A DNA stretch of 64,000 nt from Nitrincola sp. A-D6 (lineage in GTDB: Bacteria > Pseudomonadota > Gammaproteobacteria > Pseudomonadales > Balneatricaceae). The notes under the pieces are model-generated. The model was given only the letters and a program-made list of their open reading frames with translations, did not search any database and was not told where the DNA came from. Numbering within the stretch: position 1 is the first letter of the stretch; each line of letters opens with the position of its first letter. Positions 1 through 8,344 of the stretch are shown here, in pieces. The position numbers and the translations under genes were made by a program. The DNA lies in NCBI RefSeq assembly GCF_000764495.1, contig NZ_JRLB01000009.1, positions 35,964-99,963 of the forward strand, read 5' to 3'.

Positions 1-11
1 GGATGTTTCAA
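1..11 (-). CDS. Possible first codons of a leftward cobalamin-regulated gene (partial)
   Basis: On the minus strand a TTG codon at 11-9, followed by AAA CAT, lies 7-8 bases after a GAGG ribosome-binding-like sequence. This would start a protein running off the left edge. The upstream cobalamin riboswitch predicts a B12-related gene such as an outer-membrane receptor of the BtuB type. Only three codons are in the window, so neither the start nor the product can be confirmed; the ATG at 26-24 is followed by an in-frame stop after five codons and is not a good alternative. Confidence 0.22.
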
Positions 12-129
12 GTTTGTATCCTCATACGCTAAGTTAGGGCGTGACGAGGGAGGGAAAGCCAAAGACACAGCACCACCAAGAACAGGCGGTTCTGTAAGTT
101 TGACTGGGTGAAGCCCTCCGCAACACCAA

Positions 130-322
130 CAGTAGTCTCACTTAGGCCGGTATCCGGGCTTGATGCGGCGCAGAGCGCAGTTCATCGCGCCTTCCCATGT
201 TTTAGTAACACAGTGGCGTTTGCGATGACAACATCTTACCGTTGCGGGGGCAGCACAGGCTTTTGACGGGTGTCAGCACCTGTTTCCCGTTTAATCGCGT
301 GCATGAATCACGCGACACCTTA
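130..322 (-). promoter_or_regulatory. Cobalamin (adenosylcobalamin) riboswitch
   Basis: Read leftward, the strand carries the ordered landmarks of the B12 riboswitch: a GGGAAACAGGTG-type segment, the B12 box core GCTGCCCCCGCAACGGTAAG (about 253-234), the CACTG segment, a GGGAAGGCG stem and the closing AAGCCCGGATACCGGCC element (about 160-144). It is oriented away from btuF, so it controls the gene beyond the left edge. Known class behaviour is repression when adenosylcobalamin binds. The expression platform probably lies within 12-130; I did not resolve a clear terminator in it. Confidence 0.92.
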
Positions 323-347
323 ATGAGCAAATCAAATAAGCCGTGCC

Positions 348-376
348 ATTATAGGGAGGCGAGTGGGTGAAGTCAT
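348..376 (-). promoter_or_regulatory. Candidate promoter for the riboswitch transcript
   Basis: A perfect TATAAT -10 element is at 353-348 on the minus strand, about 26 bases upstream of the riboswitch body. The -35 region at the normal spacing (around 371-376) matches the consensus poorly. Position relative to the riboswitch is the main support. Confidence 0.45.
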
Positions 377-430
377 CCCGGATTTCCGTTATTCTGCCAG
401 CCTCTACAGGCAGAGAAGGTCTTAAAAATC

Positions 431-1279
431 ATGGCGAAGTGGATGCCTTACAAGCGCAATGGGCTACAGCGTGCATTAATGCTGACCTTGCTGTTGGGCT
501 GGGCACTGGCTGTGAGATCTGAAACATTGAGCTCAGAAGCTGCGCCAGACGCTGAATCGTCGTTTCCGCAGCGTATCCTGTCTTTGGATCTGTGTATGGA
601 CTGGATACTGGCTTACCATGTAGACAGGTCGCGTATAGCCGGATTATCGCCCTTACATAAACGCTATCCTCTACCCTTGAAATTGAATGACTGGCCAGCA
701 CATGATGGCTCGCTGGAGCAGATTTATCAGTTACAACCAGACCTGATTCTGGTGGGTGAATACAACGCATTGTTGCTGCGAAATCGGCTGCAGACTCTGC
801 ACCTGCCGGTGGCAGTAGTCTCCCTGCCTCAGTCGCTTGAACAGATTGAGGATTATGAACGCTCTATTTTGCAACTGACCGGCCTGCCAGCCAATCTTGC
901 TACTCCCGCTCCGGATGAGCAGCTGCATGACCTCCCGACTCCGCGTTTATTGCTGCTGGGGGCGAACGGTATAGGGACAGGTCCAGGGACTTTCGAAGAC
1001 CAGATTTTGCGCCAGGCCGGTTGGTCTAATTATTTGACCGATCAGGGGTATGTATCACTGGATCTGGAACAGTTAGTCAGTGATCCACCTGATGCGCTGC
1101 TTTGGGCAGCGCCGGATAGCCCTTCACTGGCCAATCGCTTTGCTGAACATCCGGCATTAGCCGGGCGTATTCCGGAACAGCGTTGGTTAATGACAGACTA
1201 CTGGCGCTGGCAGTGTCCAGGCCCCTGGACCTGGGGGCTGATCGAACAGTTACGCCAGGCACGGGAGGTGTGGAATTGA
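431..1279 (+). CDS. btuF: Cobalamin ABC transporter substrate-binding protein, BtuF-like
   Basis: Periplasmic binding protein that would deliver vitamin B12 or a related corrinoid to an inner-membrane BtuCD transporter. The 282-residue product has an N-terminal signal peptide (basic start, hydrophobic core about residues 14-28) and the helical-backbone fold pattern of class III binding proteins: an RILSLDLCMDWIL strand-helix start, then LQPDLILVGEYN, and a late TDYWRWQCPG segment. Its last bases overlap the start of btuC (TTGA), and btuD and an adenosyltransferase-like gene follow, which fixes the substrate class as corrinoid rather than haem or siderophore. ATG at 431 is the first start after the divergent riboswitch promoter region. 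Confidence 0.85.
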   Translation: MAKWMPYKRNGLQRALMLTLLLGWALAVRSETLSSEAAPDAESSFPQRILSLDLCMDWILAYHVDRSRIAGLSPLHKRYPLPLKLNDWPAHDGSLEQIYQLQPDLILVGEYNALLLRNRLQTLHLPVAVVSLPQSLEQIEDYERSILQLTGLPANLATPAPDEQLHDLPTPRLLLLGANGIGTGPGTFEDQILRQAGWSNYLTDQGYVSLDLEQLVSDPPDALLWAAPDSPSLANRFAEHPALAGRIPEQRWLMTDYWRWQCPGPWTWGLIEQLRQAREVWN

Positions 1280-2252
1280 TTCTGCCCATTCTGCTGTTGC
1301 TGATGTGTTTGACAGCCACCCTCTCGCTGTCTGTTGGCTCAACCGACGTGGCGGTATGGGCCGGTTTGTATGACTGGGTATTGGGTTCAGATAGTGTGGC
1401 GGCGATAGTGGTCGGTGACATTCGTTTGCCACGCACCCTGCTGTCGATGTCTGTGGGTGCCGCGCTTGGTCTCAGTGGCGCGGCGCTGCAGGGGCTGCTA
1501 CGTAATCCACTGGCTGATCCCGGTTTGACTGGAGCCAGTCAGGGGGCGGCATTAGGTGCCGCCTGTGTATTCTATTTTGGCTTGTTTCCTATGGCTGGTG
1601 GTGCGGCGCCGGCGCTGGCCGGTCTGCTGGGCGCAGGCCTGGCCATGTCATTAATGCTGTTTCTGGCAGGTACGGCGCGTCAGGGTATGGTGATCATGGC
1701 TGGATTAGCCATCTCAACCCTGACAGGTGCGTTACTGGCGGCGGTGTTGAATTTTGCACCTAACCCTTATGCTATGCAGGAATTGGTGTTCTGGTTGCTG
1801 GGTTCAGTGTCTGAGCGAGGGCTTGAACACCTGTGGCTGTTGCTGCCAGCATTGCTGGTAGGTGGGGATTGATCTTAAGTCAGCGGCGCTTATTGCTGGG
1901 GCTAAGCTTGGGGGAGCAGGTGGCACGCAGTATGGGCTTTTCTTATACACGTGGTAGTCGACTGATTATTTTGGGAGCGGCTTTGCTGGTAGGTACGTCA
2001 GTGGCTGTGGCAGGGGCCATCGGTTTTGTTGGCTTGATTGTGCCGCACCTGGTCAGGCCGCTGGCCGGAAATCGACCTGACCGGGTATTGATTCCTTCTG
2101 CATTGATGGGCGCCGTCCTGGTTTGTCTGGCTGATATTCTGGTGCGTTTGCTGCCAGCCGGTCCGGAGCTGAAACTGGGTGTGCTGACTTCGCTGCTGGG
2201 GGCGCCTTTGTTTATCTGGCTGGTATGGCGGGAGCGCAGACGATGGCTCTGA
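1276..2252 (+). CDS. btuC: Cobalamin ABC transporter permease BtuC (one frameshift as sequenced)
   Basis: Inner-membrane FecCD-family permease. The TTG at 1276 is the likely start: GGGAGG lies 7 bases upstream and TTGA overlaps the btuF stop. The reading frame ends at 1872 after an LLPALLVGG segment and resumes in another frame from about 1869 with LILSQRRLLLGLSLGEQVARS. Adding one G to the run at 1864-1867 joins them into about 325 residues, the size of E. coli BtuC, with the family's late GAIGFVGLIVPHLVR motif (the loop that contacts BtuD) intact. I treat it as one gene with a probable under-called base. Confidence 0.85.
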
Positions 2253-2973
2253 TGAACGTCAGTGGGCTGACAGTTGATACCCGGCTTAAAGCGGTTGATC
2301 TGGTAGTGCAGCCCGGTGAGATGTTAGGGCTGATTGGCCTAATGGTGCGGGTAAAACCACTCTGCTGCATTGTCTGGCGGGTATTGAATCCTGCCAGGGA
2401 GATATTCAACTGCACAACGCCCCACTTAACAGGCTGTCGGTACAGCAGCGGGCAAGACAGATAGGCCTGTTGCCACAACGTTGTCAGAGTGCCTGGGCAC
2501 TGAGTGTGCGCGATATTATCAGCCTTGGACGCCTGCCGTGGGACGATGAAGCTAAGACACCCGTGGAGCGGGTAGCATATCAGACGGGTGTGACCCAGTG
2601 GTTGGACCAGCCGGTCGATAAATTGTCTGGCGGTGAGCAAGCCCGGGTCTGGCTGGCAAGAGTGTTGGCAGGGGAGCCACAGCTATTGTTGGCCGATGAG
2701 CCTTTGGCCAGTCTTGATCTGTATTATCAAAGTCGTGTGTTGGAACTGCTGCGCCACTATGCACAGCAACAGCATGGCGTGATAGTGTCACTGCATGATC
2801 TGGCACAAGCGGCGCGTTACTGTGATCGTCTTTGTCTGCTGCATCAAGGGCAGGTTTATGCGCAGGGAGCCCCGGCCGAAGTCTTAACAGTGGATAACCT
2901 GCGGGCGGTATATCAGGTAGATGCTTGTGTTGATCTGCAGGCCCATCCCCCCATCATTTCTGTCATTGGATAA
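2243..2973 (+). CDS. btuD: Cobalamin ABC transporter ATPase BtuD (one frameshift as sequenced)
   Basis: Cytoplasmic ATPase of the BtuCDF transporter. The ATG at 2243 has GGGAG 8 bases upstream and overlaps the end of btuC. The frame breaks inside the Walker A loop: adding one C near 2339 restores GLIGPNGAGKTTLL and runs through to a single protein of about 243 residues. Downstream are the ABC signature LSGGEQ, Walker B LLLADEPLASLD and the H-loop VSLHD. As written, the first frame stops at 2464. Length and motifs match E. coli BtuD (249 residues). Confidence 0.85.
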
Positions 2974-2978
2974 CTGTG

Positions 2979-3527
2979 ATGTCACTAAAAATAAGCAAAA
3001 AACTGGATGAGATTTGCTATCCGTTTGTGCATGAGTCTTCTTGTCTGTGTGATTATGAAGTCATCACCGATGAGTTGTGTACTTTGCTGGGGATGGCTTT
3101 ATCAGCTCTGGAGACGGACATGGACGATCTGGCGGCAGACCTGGAGCGGCTGCAACCCTTAGCCTTTCATGCTAACGGCTCTATTCGTGGACGTCTGGCT
3201 GTGAGTGAAGACGATCTGAGTTGGCTCAGGAGCCGGTTGAATCATTACACTACTGAAGTGGCAGCGCGTAACACAGGTTTTGTATTGCCGCGAGGCCTCA
3301 CGCCTGTACCACAGCTGCATCAGGCACGTTCCGCAAGTAAAAAAGCTATCCGTGCGCTGGTGCGAGTTGATGCAGAGGGTATCAGTGTGCCGGAGGTACT
3401 GCCGCGATTACTCAACATGGTGTGTAATTTTTGTTTTGTGCTGACGCAGGTCGTTAACCAGCGTCGCGGCGTTAAAGAACCTGTCTTCATCAGCAAAAGC
3501 TATGCTGTGCGCAATTCCCACCAGTGA
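2979..3527 (+). CDS. Divergent cob(I)alamin adenosyltransferase-like protein (PduO/MMAB fold)
   Basis: Helical protein of 182 residues, immediately after btuD (stop at 2973), so very likely cotranscribed. The order of segments resembles PduO-type ATP:cob(I)alamin adenosyltransferases: GSIRGRLAVSEDDLSWL, then FVLPRGLTPVPQLHQARSAS, matching the family's FxLPGG...LHxAR region. The usual RRAER helix is changed (SKKAIRALV), so the conserved Glu of that helix is absent. It may be a degenerate or repurposed member that binds cobalamin without catalysing adenosylation. GTG at 2976 is an alternative start one codon earlier. Family call moderate; activity unproven. Confidence 0.6.
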   Translation: MSLKISKKLDEICYPFVHESSCLCDYEVITDELCTLLGMALSALETDMDDLAADLERLQPLAFHANGSIRGRLAVSEDDLSWLRSRLNHYTTEVAARNTGFVLPRGLTPVPQLHQARSASKKAIRALVRVDAEGISVPEVLPRLLNMVCNFCFVLTQVVNQRRGVKEPVFISKSYAVRNSHQ

Positions 3528-3532
3528 TCAAC

Positions 3533-4321
3533 TTATCCGTTAGTCAGCTTTCGCGCCGGAATACAGATTTGCGGGTCAGGTGTAATATCCGTTTCCGGAT
3601 CTCTGTCCGGGTAGGGCAGTTGACTTAGAATGTGGCGCATGGCATTGAGTCGGGCGCGTTTCTTGTCATCCGACAGGATCACCGTCCAGGGGGCTTCCGG
3701 CGTATCTGTATGGCGGAACATGGCATCCTTGGCATCGGTGTAGGCATCCCATTTATCCAGAGATGCCATATCGATGGGTGACAGTTTCCACTGTTTAACC
3801 GGGTCCAGACGTCTGGACTGGAAGCGTTCGAACTGTTCATCTCGGCTGACTTCAAACCATAGTTTGAATAGTCGTATGCCGCTGCGCACAAACATTTTTT
3901 CCAGCTCGGGTGTCTGGCGCATGAACTCCAGGTATTCCGAAGGTGAACAAAAGCCCATCACTCGTTCGACACCGGCACGGTTGTACCAGGAACGGTCAAA
4001 TAGCGCCATCTCGCCACTGGTGGGGAGTTGTTTAACATAGCGCTGAAAGTACCACTGGCCCCGCTCTACATCGGAGGGTTTTTCCAGAGCTATGATCCGC
4101 GCGTGGCGTGGGTTAAGGTGTTCCATAAAGCGCTTGATGGTACCGCCTTTACCTGCGGCATCGCGTCCCTCAAAGATGATTACGATGCGCTGTCCTGTTT
4201 CACGCATCCAGCTCTGCACTTTCAGCAACTCGATCTGTAAGGCACGCTTTTCCTGCTCGTAAACCTTACGTTGCATTTTCTTATCGTAGGGATACTCGAT
4301 CTCTGTAGGGGTTTCGGCCAT
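3533..4321 (-). CDS. ppk2: Polyphosphate kinase 2
   Basis: Cytoplasmic PPK2 that moves phosphate between polyphosphate and nucleoside diphosphates. The 262 residues cover one PPK2 domain (class I/III size). Visible motifs: Walker A GRDAAGKGG near residue 52, Walker B/lid DRSWYNRAGVERVMGF near 109, and the basic RRLDPVKQWKLSP segment. It converges on the adenosyltransferase gene with only 5 bases between stop codons. It stands alone, without a neighbouring ppk1 or ppx. Confidence 0.92.
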   Translation of the reverse strand: MAETPTEIEYPYDKKMQRKVYEQEKRALQIELLKVQSWMRETGQRIVIIFEGRDAAGKGGTIKRFMEHLNPRHARIIALEKPSDVERGQWYFQRYVKQLPTSGEMALFDRSWYNRAGVERVMGFCSPSEYLEFMRQTPELEKMFVRSGIRLFKLWFEVSRDEQFERFQSRRLDPVKQWKLSPIDMASLDKWDAYTDAKDAMFRHTDTPEAPWTVILSDDKKRARLNAMRHILSQLPYPDRDPETDITPDPQICIPARKLTNG

Positions 4322-4422
4322 AGCGCTATCCTGATCTGGGTTCGGTTAAGTATTACCGATGGTTTCATTGAAGTGTAACATGATGGCTGCCAAGTTGAAT
4401 CGACCTTTTCTGGCAGACAGGG

Positions 4423-5310
4423 TCAGGTTGCAGATAAGGCGCGAACCTGTGACAGTAAAGCCTTGTTGCAGGGCAGGTCGATGCCTAGCTGATCTGCCTG
4501 GCTGCAGACGTAACCGGTGATGAATTCGATCTCTGTAGGGCGTCCATGACAAATATCCTGGAGCATCGATGAGCGATTATCCGCGGTAGCCTGGGCTACC
4601 TTGGCCGCCTGGTCGATCAAGTCTGTTGCAAACAGAGTGATTCCCAGGCTGTGAGTCAGGGTTTCAATTTCATCACAGAGTTGCTGCATCTGCTGATAAA
4701 ACTCAGGATTTTCTACCAGTTTGCCATTGTGGCAGCGGTGCAGGGCGGTTAGTGGGTTGATGGCACAATTGATTGCCAGTTTGCGCCAGAGAGCTGTTTG
4801 TATATCCTGCACATAGATGGGTGCTGGAGTCAGTGCTGTCCAACCGGCGGGTAATGCTGCCGTTTCTGCAGTAAACGGACCTATATGGGTTTCTCCAGCA
4901 GCAACACAAACAAGTTCATCAGGTTGCGGACGCCAAGCGCCAGCAGTGGTGACGGCACCCCAGACATCAGCTGAAGGGTGCTGCTGCTGAACAGTCTGGT
5001 GCTGTCCCATGCCGTTTTGCAAAAGCACTAGTGTCGCGTCTGGTGTTAAGCGATCGGCTACTGAGGCCAGGGCGGCTTGGGTGTCATAGGCTTTGGTGGT
5101 AATGAGTAATCTGCAGATCGCTTCATCCGCTGATGCGGATTGTGCAGTCAGGGTATAAGTGCGTCTGGCTTTACCCTCCAGGCAATGCAGTTGATAATAG
5201 CCCTCAGGGTTTGGCTGGCGCAGAATAAGGCTGACGTCCTGACCGGCTTGTAGCAACCGGGTCGCGAACAGGTTACCCATGGCGCCAGCGCCGAGGATAT
5301 GCCATTTCAT
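4423..5310 (-). CDS. panE: 2-dehydropantoate 2-reductase (ketopantoate reductase)
   Basis: NADPH-dependent enzyme making pantoate for pantothenate and CoA synthesis. The start chosen is the ATG at 5310, where the protein begins MKWHILGAGAMGN, placing the Rossmann GxGxxG loop at residues 6-11; the open frame extends 25 codons further upstream but that would precede the family N-terminus and overlap yajQ. About 295 residues. The C-terminal domain has ALWRKLAINCAINPLTAL, which holds the catalytic Lys and the substrate-binding Asn of the family. Divergent from yajQ. Confidence 0.88.
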   Translation of the reverse strand: MKWHILGAGAMGNLFATRLLQAGQDVSLILRQPNPEGYYQLHCLEGKARRTYTLTAQSASADEAICRLLITTKAYDTQAALASVADRLTPDATLVLLQNGMGQHQTVQQQHPSADVWGAVTTAGAWRPQPDELVCVAAGETHIGPFTAETAALPAGWTALTPAPIYVQDIQTALWRKLAINCAINPLTALHRCHNGKLVENPEFYQQMQQLCDEIETLTHSLGITLFATDLIDQAAKVAQATADNRSSMLQDICHGRPTEIEFITGYVCSQADQLGIDLPCNKALLSQVRALSAT

Positions 5311-5375
5311 AATTGTTTTCCGTTTACCTGAGGCGGGTGTTTTGATCATCCGCTCACTACTGACAGGAGTATAGT

Positions 5376-5858
5376 ATGCCTTCATTTGACATAGTTTCCG
5401 AACTGGATTCGCACGAAGTAACCAATGCTGTTGATCAAGCGAATAGAGATCTGGCCAGTCGCTATGATTTCAAAGGTGTCAAAGCTGAATTTGAACTGCA
5501 GGATGAAACGGTGACGCTGATTGCTGAGGTGGATTTCCAATTGCAGCAGATGCTTGAATTGCTGCGTACAAAACTAACCGCACGCAAAATAGATATACGT
5601 TGTATGGAGGTTAAAGATCCGGATCTGAGTGGTGTGAAGGCTAAGCAGACAGTTATTTTGCGCCAGGGGCTGGATCAGGTGCAGTGTAAAAAAATCACCA
5701 AGCTGATCAAAGACAGCAAAATGAAAGTGCAAAGTCAGATTCAGGGTGAGAAGGTGCGGGTAACAGGTAAAAAGCGCGATGATCTGCAGGAAGCGATGGC
5801 ATTGCTGCGCGAATCAGACGTAGAACTACCTTTGCAGTTCAATAATTTCCGCGATTAA
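5376..5858 (+). CDS. yajQ: YajQ-family nucleotide-binding protein
   Basis: The product (160 residues, full family length) starts [15 protein letters not shown] and contains SRYDFKGV and the repeated [16 protein letters not shown] core of the DUF520/YajQ family. YajQ homologues bind nucleotides, and in Xanthomonas and Pseudomonas members are c-di-GMP effectors; which role applies here cannot be told from sequence. ATG at 5376 has an AGGAG-like sequence just upstream (GACAGGAGTATAGT). A terminator follows directly. Confidence 0.93.
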   Translation: MPSFDIVSELDSHEVTNAVDQANRDLASRYDFKGVKAEFELQDETVTLIAEVDFQLQQMLELLRTKLTARKIDIRCMEVKDPDLSGVKAKQTVILRQGLDQVQCKKITKLIKDSKMKVQSQIQGEKVRVTGKKRDDLQEAMALLRESDVELPLQFNNFRD

Positions 5859-5876
5859 TAGTTAAATAATAAAGCG

Positions 5877-5912
5877 AAGGCTGCACCGGTATTATCGGTA
5901 GCAGCCTTTTCT
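5877..5912. terminator. Bidirectional intrinsic terminator between yajQ and the SDR gene
   Basis: Arms AAGGCTGC (5877-5884) and GCAGCCTT (5901-5908) pair perfectly, with a T-run after the right arm and A-rich bases before the left. It sits between convergent stop codons at 5858 and 5924, so it can serve both strands. Confidence 0.85.
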
Positions 5913-5923
5913 CTGACGCGGCG

Positions 5924-6685
5924 TTAGATACGCAGGCCGCCGTCTACTTCAAAGCAACGACCGTTGACATAGTCGTTTTCCAGAATGAAGCTCACTGTTG
6001 AAGCGATCTCTTCCGGTTTACCCAGGCGCTTGGCAGGAATACCTGCTGCAATTTTTTCCAGTGCTTCGGGTTTCATGCTCATGACCATTTCGGTGCCGAT
6101 ATAACCTGGCGCAATAGATGCGGCGCGGATACCGTAGCGAGACAGTTCTTTTGCCCAGGTAACGGCCATAGCCTGTACACCGGCTTTTGTCGCTGTGTAG
6201 TTGGTCTGGCCCATGTTGCCGGAGCGTGACACAGAAGAAATATTGATGATGCAGCCCTGGATGCCCAGTTCAATCATTTTGATAGCGGCTTCACGGCCAC
6301 ACAGGAAAGTACCGGTCAGGTTAACGTCCATAACCAGGTTCCACTGATCCATGCTCATTTTGCTGACGACAGCGCCGTCTTTAACTTTAATAAACAGACC
6401 GTCACGGGTAATACCGGCATTGTTTACCAGACCGTGCACTGCACCAAAATCGGTTACAACATCGTTAAAAAGTTTTTCAACATCGGCTTCAACCGAAACG
6501 TTGCAAATATAGCCACGTGCTTCTGAGCCTTTTTCCTTGCACTGCGTAATAGTGTCATCAAGGTCCTGTTGGTTCAGGTCGGCCAATGCGAGTTTGGCGC
6601 CTTTAGCAGCCAATTCCAGTGCCATTGCACGACCGAGACCACGTCCACCGCCAGTTACTACGACTACTTTATCTTTCAGATCCAT
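5924..6685 (-). CDS. FabG-like short-chain dehydrogenase/reductase
   Basis: NAD(P)-dependent oxidoreductase of 253 residues. It has the classic SDR pattern: TGGGRGLG cofactor loop (residues 11-18), NNAGIT near 88, catalytic Ser in NISSVSRSG, YTATK Tyr-Lys pair, and PGYIGTEM after the active site. It resembles 3-oxoacyl-[ACP] or acetoacetyl-CoA reductases of the FabG/PhaB kind, but no acyl-carrier or PHA gene is adjacent, so the substrate is open. It stands alone, ended by the shared terminator. Confidence 0.85.
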   Translation of the reverse strand: MDLKDKVVVVTGGGRGLGRAMALELAAKGAKLALADLNQQDLDDTITQCKEKGSEARGYICNVSVEADVEKLFNDVVTDFGAVHGLVNNAGITRDGLFIKVKDGAVVSKMSMDQWNLVMDVNLTGTFLCGREAAIKMIELGIQGCIINISSVSRSGNMGQTNYTATKAGVQAMAVTWAKELSRYGIRAASIAPGYIGTEMVMSMKPEALEKIAAGIPAKRLGKPEEIASTVSFILENDYVNGRCFEVDGGLRI

Positions 6686-6829
6686 AGTTTGCCCTTATTG
6701 ATTCGTTAATATCACTTACATATTGTGCGCCGCATCATGCTGCAGTGCAACAATTATTCTGTTATAAGCGGACTAGGATAGTAGGTTCCAGGTAATAAGT
6801 AAAAACCCTTATAGCAATAAAGGAGTCGT

Positions 6830-6850
6830 AAAGGGGTCAGTACCCTTTTT
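6830..6850 (+). repeat. Short GGGGTCAGTACCC hairpin, REP-like
   Basis: AAAGGGGT and ACCCTTTTT pair across a CAGT loop, with a T-run on the plus strand. No plus-strand gene precedes it, so a terminator function is unlikely. The pattern recalls REP-type palindromes found between genes in gammaproteobacteria (from memory, not searched). Confidence 0.35.
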
Positions 6851-6888
6851 CCGTATCAATATCGCTCAGGCTAATGGGCCAGATCTGC

Positions 6889-6921
6889 CTGACACGCCGT
6901 GAACCCATGCATGGGGGCTCC
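6889..6921 (+). repeat. Inverted partial copy of the cruciform element B core
   Basis: This 33-base stretch matches the reverse complement of 7165-7197 at 31 of 33 positions (core GTGAACCCAT...ATGGGGGCTCC). It is therefore a second, oppositely oriented and truncated copy of part of element B, about 245 bases away. Confidence 0.8.
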
Positions 6922-6959
6922 GGTAAAGGCGGCAGTGCCTTTTTTCATGGTGCCATGCT

Positions 6960-7065
6960 GGGGTGGTGGTGTCGCTTTGGTGTGACGCGCTTTTCGTCAT
7001 CCATGACCGCTCGACTGCCGCCATCCGGGCGGCAGACGGTCCCACCAAAGCGATACCACCACCCC
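6960..7065. repeat. Cruciform repeat element A
   Basis: A 23-base outer stem (6960-6982 against 7043-7065, one mismatch) encloses two inner hairpins: TGACG/CGTCA (6983-6987, 6995-6999) and CTGCCGCC/GGCGGCAG (7015-7022, 7028-7035). The open frames across this gap follow the symmetric repeats and do not look like genes. Function unknown; the fold suggests a dispersed intergenic element or a structured RNA. Confidence 0.8.
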
Positions 7066-7116
7066 GCCCAAATTCCTCTGCCAAACCAACTTAAATCTGG
7101 CACCCAGGTAGTGAGG

Positions 7117-7217
7117 CTGATGGGATCGGATTTGGCTGACCCTGTGCGCCATGGAAGGCGCACTGGAGCCCCCATGGATGGGTTCACGGCGAGTCAGACA
7201 AACTCCGATCCCATCAG
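7117..7217. repeat. Cruciform repeat element B
   Basis: The outer 14-base arms CTGATGGGATCGGA and TCCGATCCCATCAG (7117-7130, 7204-7217) are perfectly complementary, and pairing continues inward through CTGAC/GTCAG. Two inner hairpins follow: GTGCGCC/GGCGCAC (7144-7150, 7157-7163) and CCCAT/ATGGG (7171-7175, 7178-7182). The topology is the same as element A although the sequences differ. The remaining stretch to 7387 is AT-rich and shows only the presumed promoter region of the next gene. Confidence 0.8.
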
Positions 7218-7387
7218 CCCTTTCACCCACCCTAATTTCAACAAACCCGACCATGATCCGAACATCTATGAATACCGCTCATCCATACCCACAAATATTT
7301 CACAATGAAATATAGTTTATTGAATAGAATTCATTGTTAAACTAATCGCGACAAAAATTTAACTCACAACGACAAACCGGGTAATTC

Positions 7388-8344
7388 ATGAGCCGCACGC
7401 TTTCTGACAAATTTCGCGACCCACAACAAGGGGTATATTTTATTGGCACCACGCCACCACGCGCTGGAACTGATGATGAAGCGATGGCAGGTATAGCTGA
7501 AAAACTACTCGGCCGTTTGAACAGTATCGATTACGACGGTGTAGTGGTGTATGACATACAGGATGAGAGCAGTCGTACCGATCAGCCCCGCCCTTTTCCT
7601 TATATGGAAACCCGGGATCCACGTGATTATGCCTGGCTGCTGGCAAAGCTGTCGGGGCGTGACACTATTGCCTACAAAAGCGTAGCCCAGCGTGACCGTG
7701 CCAGTTTTGCAGCCTGGCTGAAAGAAACCAGTGATAAATACAGTCAACAGCACCTGGTACTGGTTGGCAGTCCATCCTCGCACGGTCAGATCCGCCTGAG
7801 CTTGCCGGATGCTTATGCAACACTGCGCGCTAGTCAATTACCTTTTAACCTCGGTGGTGTCACCATTGCGGAGCGTCATGCTGTTAAGGGTAATGAACAC
7901 CTGCGTTTGCTACAGAAAAGCAAGGAGGGCTGTGAGTTTTTCATCTCTCAGGCGGTCTATAACCCCCAGGCCACCATTGATCTGCTCACTGGCTATGCGC
8001 GCGAGTGTCGCCAGCGTGGCGAAACACCTAAACGCATTATTCTGACATTCACCCCTTGCGGCAGTGAAAAAACGCTGGGCTTTATGCAGTGGCTGGGCAT
8101 TTCTGTCCCTGAAGCGACTCGCTGGCGGATTCTGGATGCCGAAAATCCTTTATCAGAATCGATTCGTATCTGTCAGAACAGTCTGGAACAGATACTGGAA
8201 GCCTGTCTGCCATTGGGGCTGCCATTAGGGTTAAATATTGAAAGCCTGACCAACCGCAAAGAAGAGATAGATGCAGCTATTCAGCTGTTCAGGCTACTCA
8301 AGGCTACTCTGGATCTTCAGTTGGCTCAGCAAGCGCTGCGATAG
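7388..8344 (+). CDS. Methylenetetrahydrofolate reductase-like protein
   Basis: Protein of 318 residues resembling the MetF/MTHFR TIM-barrel. Segments consistent with that fold include FIGTTPPRAGTD at the first strand, GVVVYDIQDESSR at the second, FNLGGVTIAERH, and CEFFISQAVYNPQATIDLL, which corresponds to the FITQ...FD strand of MetF. It is longer and more divergent than the true metF of enterobacteria, and the MetF N-terminal catalytic Glu cannot be placed with certainty. Probable role in one-carbon metabolism or as an FAD-dependent relative. Its last 41 bases overlap the convergent retropepsin gene. Confidence 0.65.
   Translation: MSRTLSDKFRDPQQGVYFIGTTPPRAGTDDEAMAGIAEKLLGRLNSIDYDGVVVYDIQDESSRTDQPRPFPYMETRDPRDYAWLLAKLSGRDTIAYKSVAQRDRASFAAWLKETSDKYSQQHLVLVGSPSSHGQIRLSLPDAYATLRASQLPFNLGGVTIAERHAVKGNEHLRLLQKSKEGCEFFISQAVYNPQATIDLLTGYARECRQRGETPKRIILTFTPCGSEKTLGFMQWLGISVPEATRWRILDAENPLSESIRICQNSLEQILEACLPLGLPLGLNIESLTNRKEEIDAAIQLFRLLKATLDLQLAQQALR

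Noticed and set aside
6830..6850. Hairpin with T-run as an intrinsic terminator
   Set aside because: No plus-strand gene lies upstream within transcription range.
6866..7308. Several overlapping ORFs on both strands in the 6686-7387 gap
   Set aside because: They follow the symmetry of the cruciform repeats, share sequence in opposite frames and have no family motif or ribosome-binding site.
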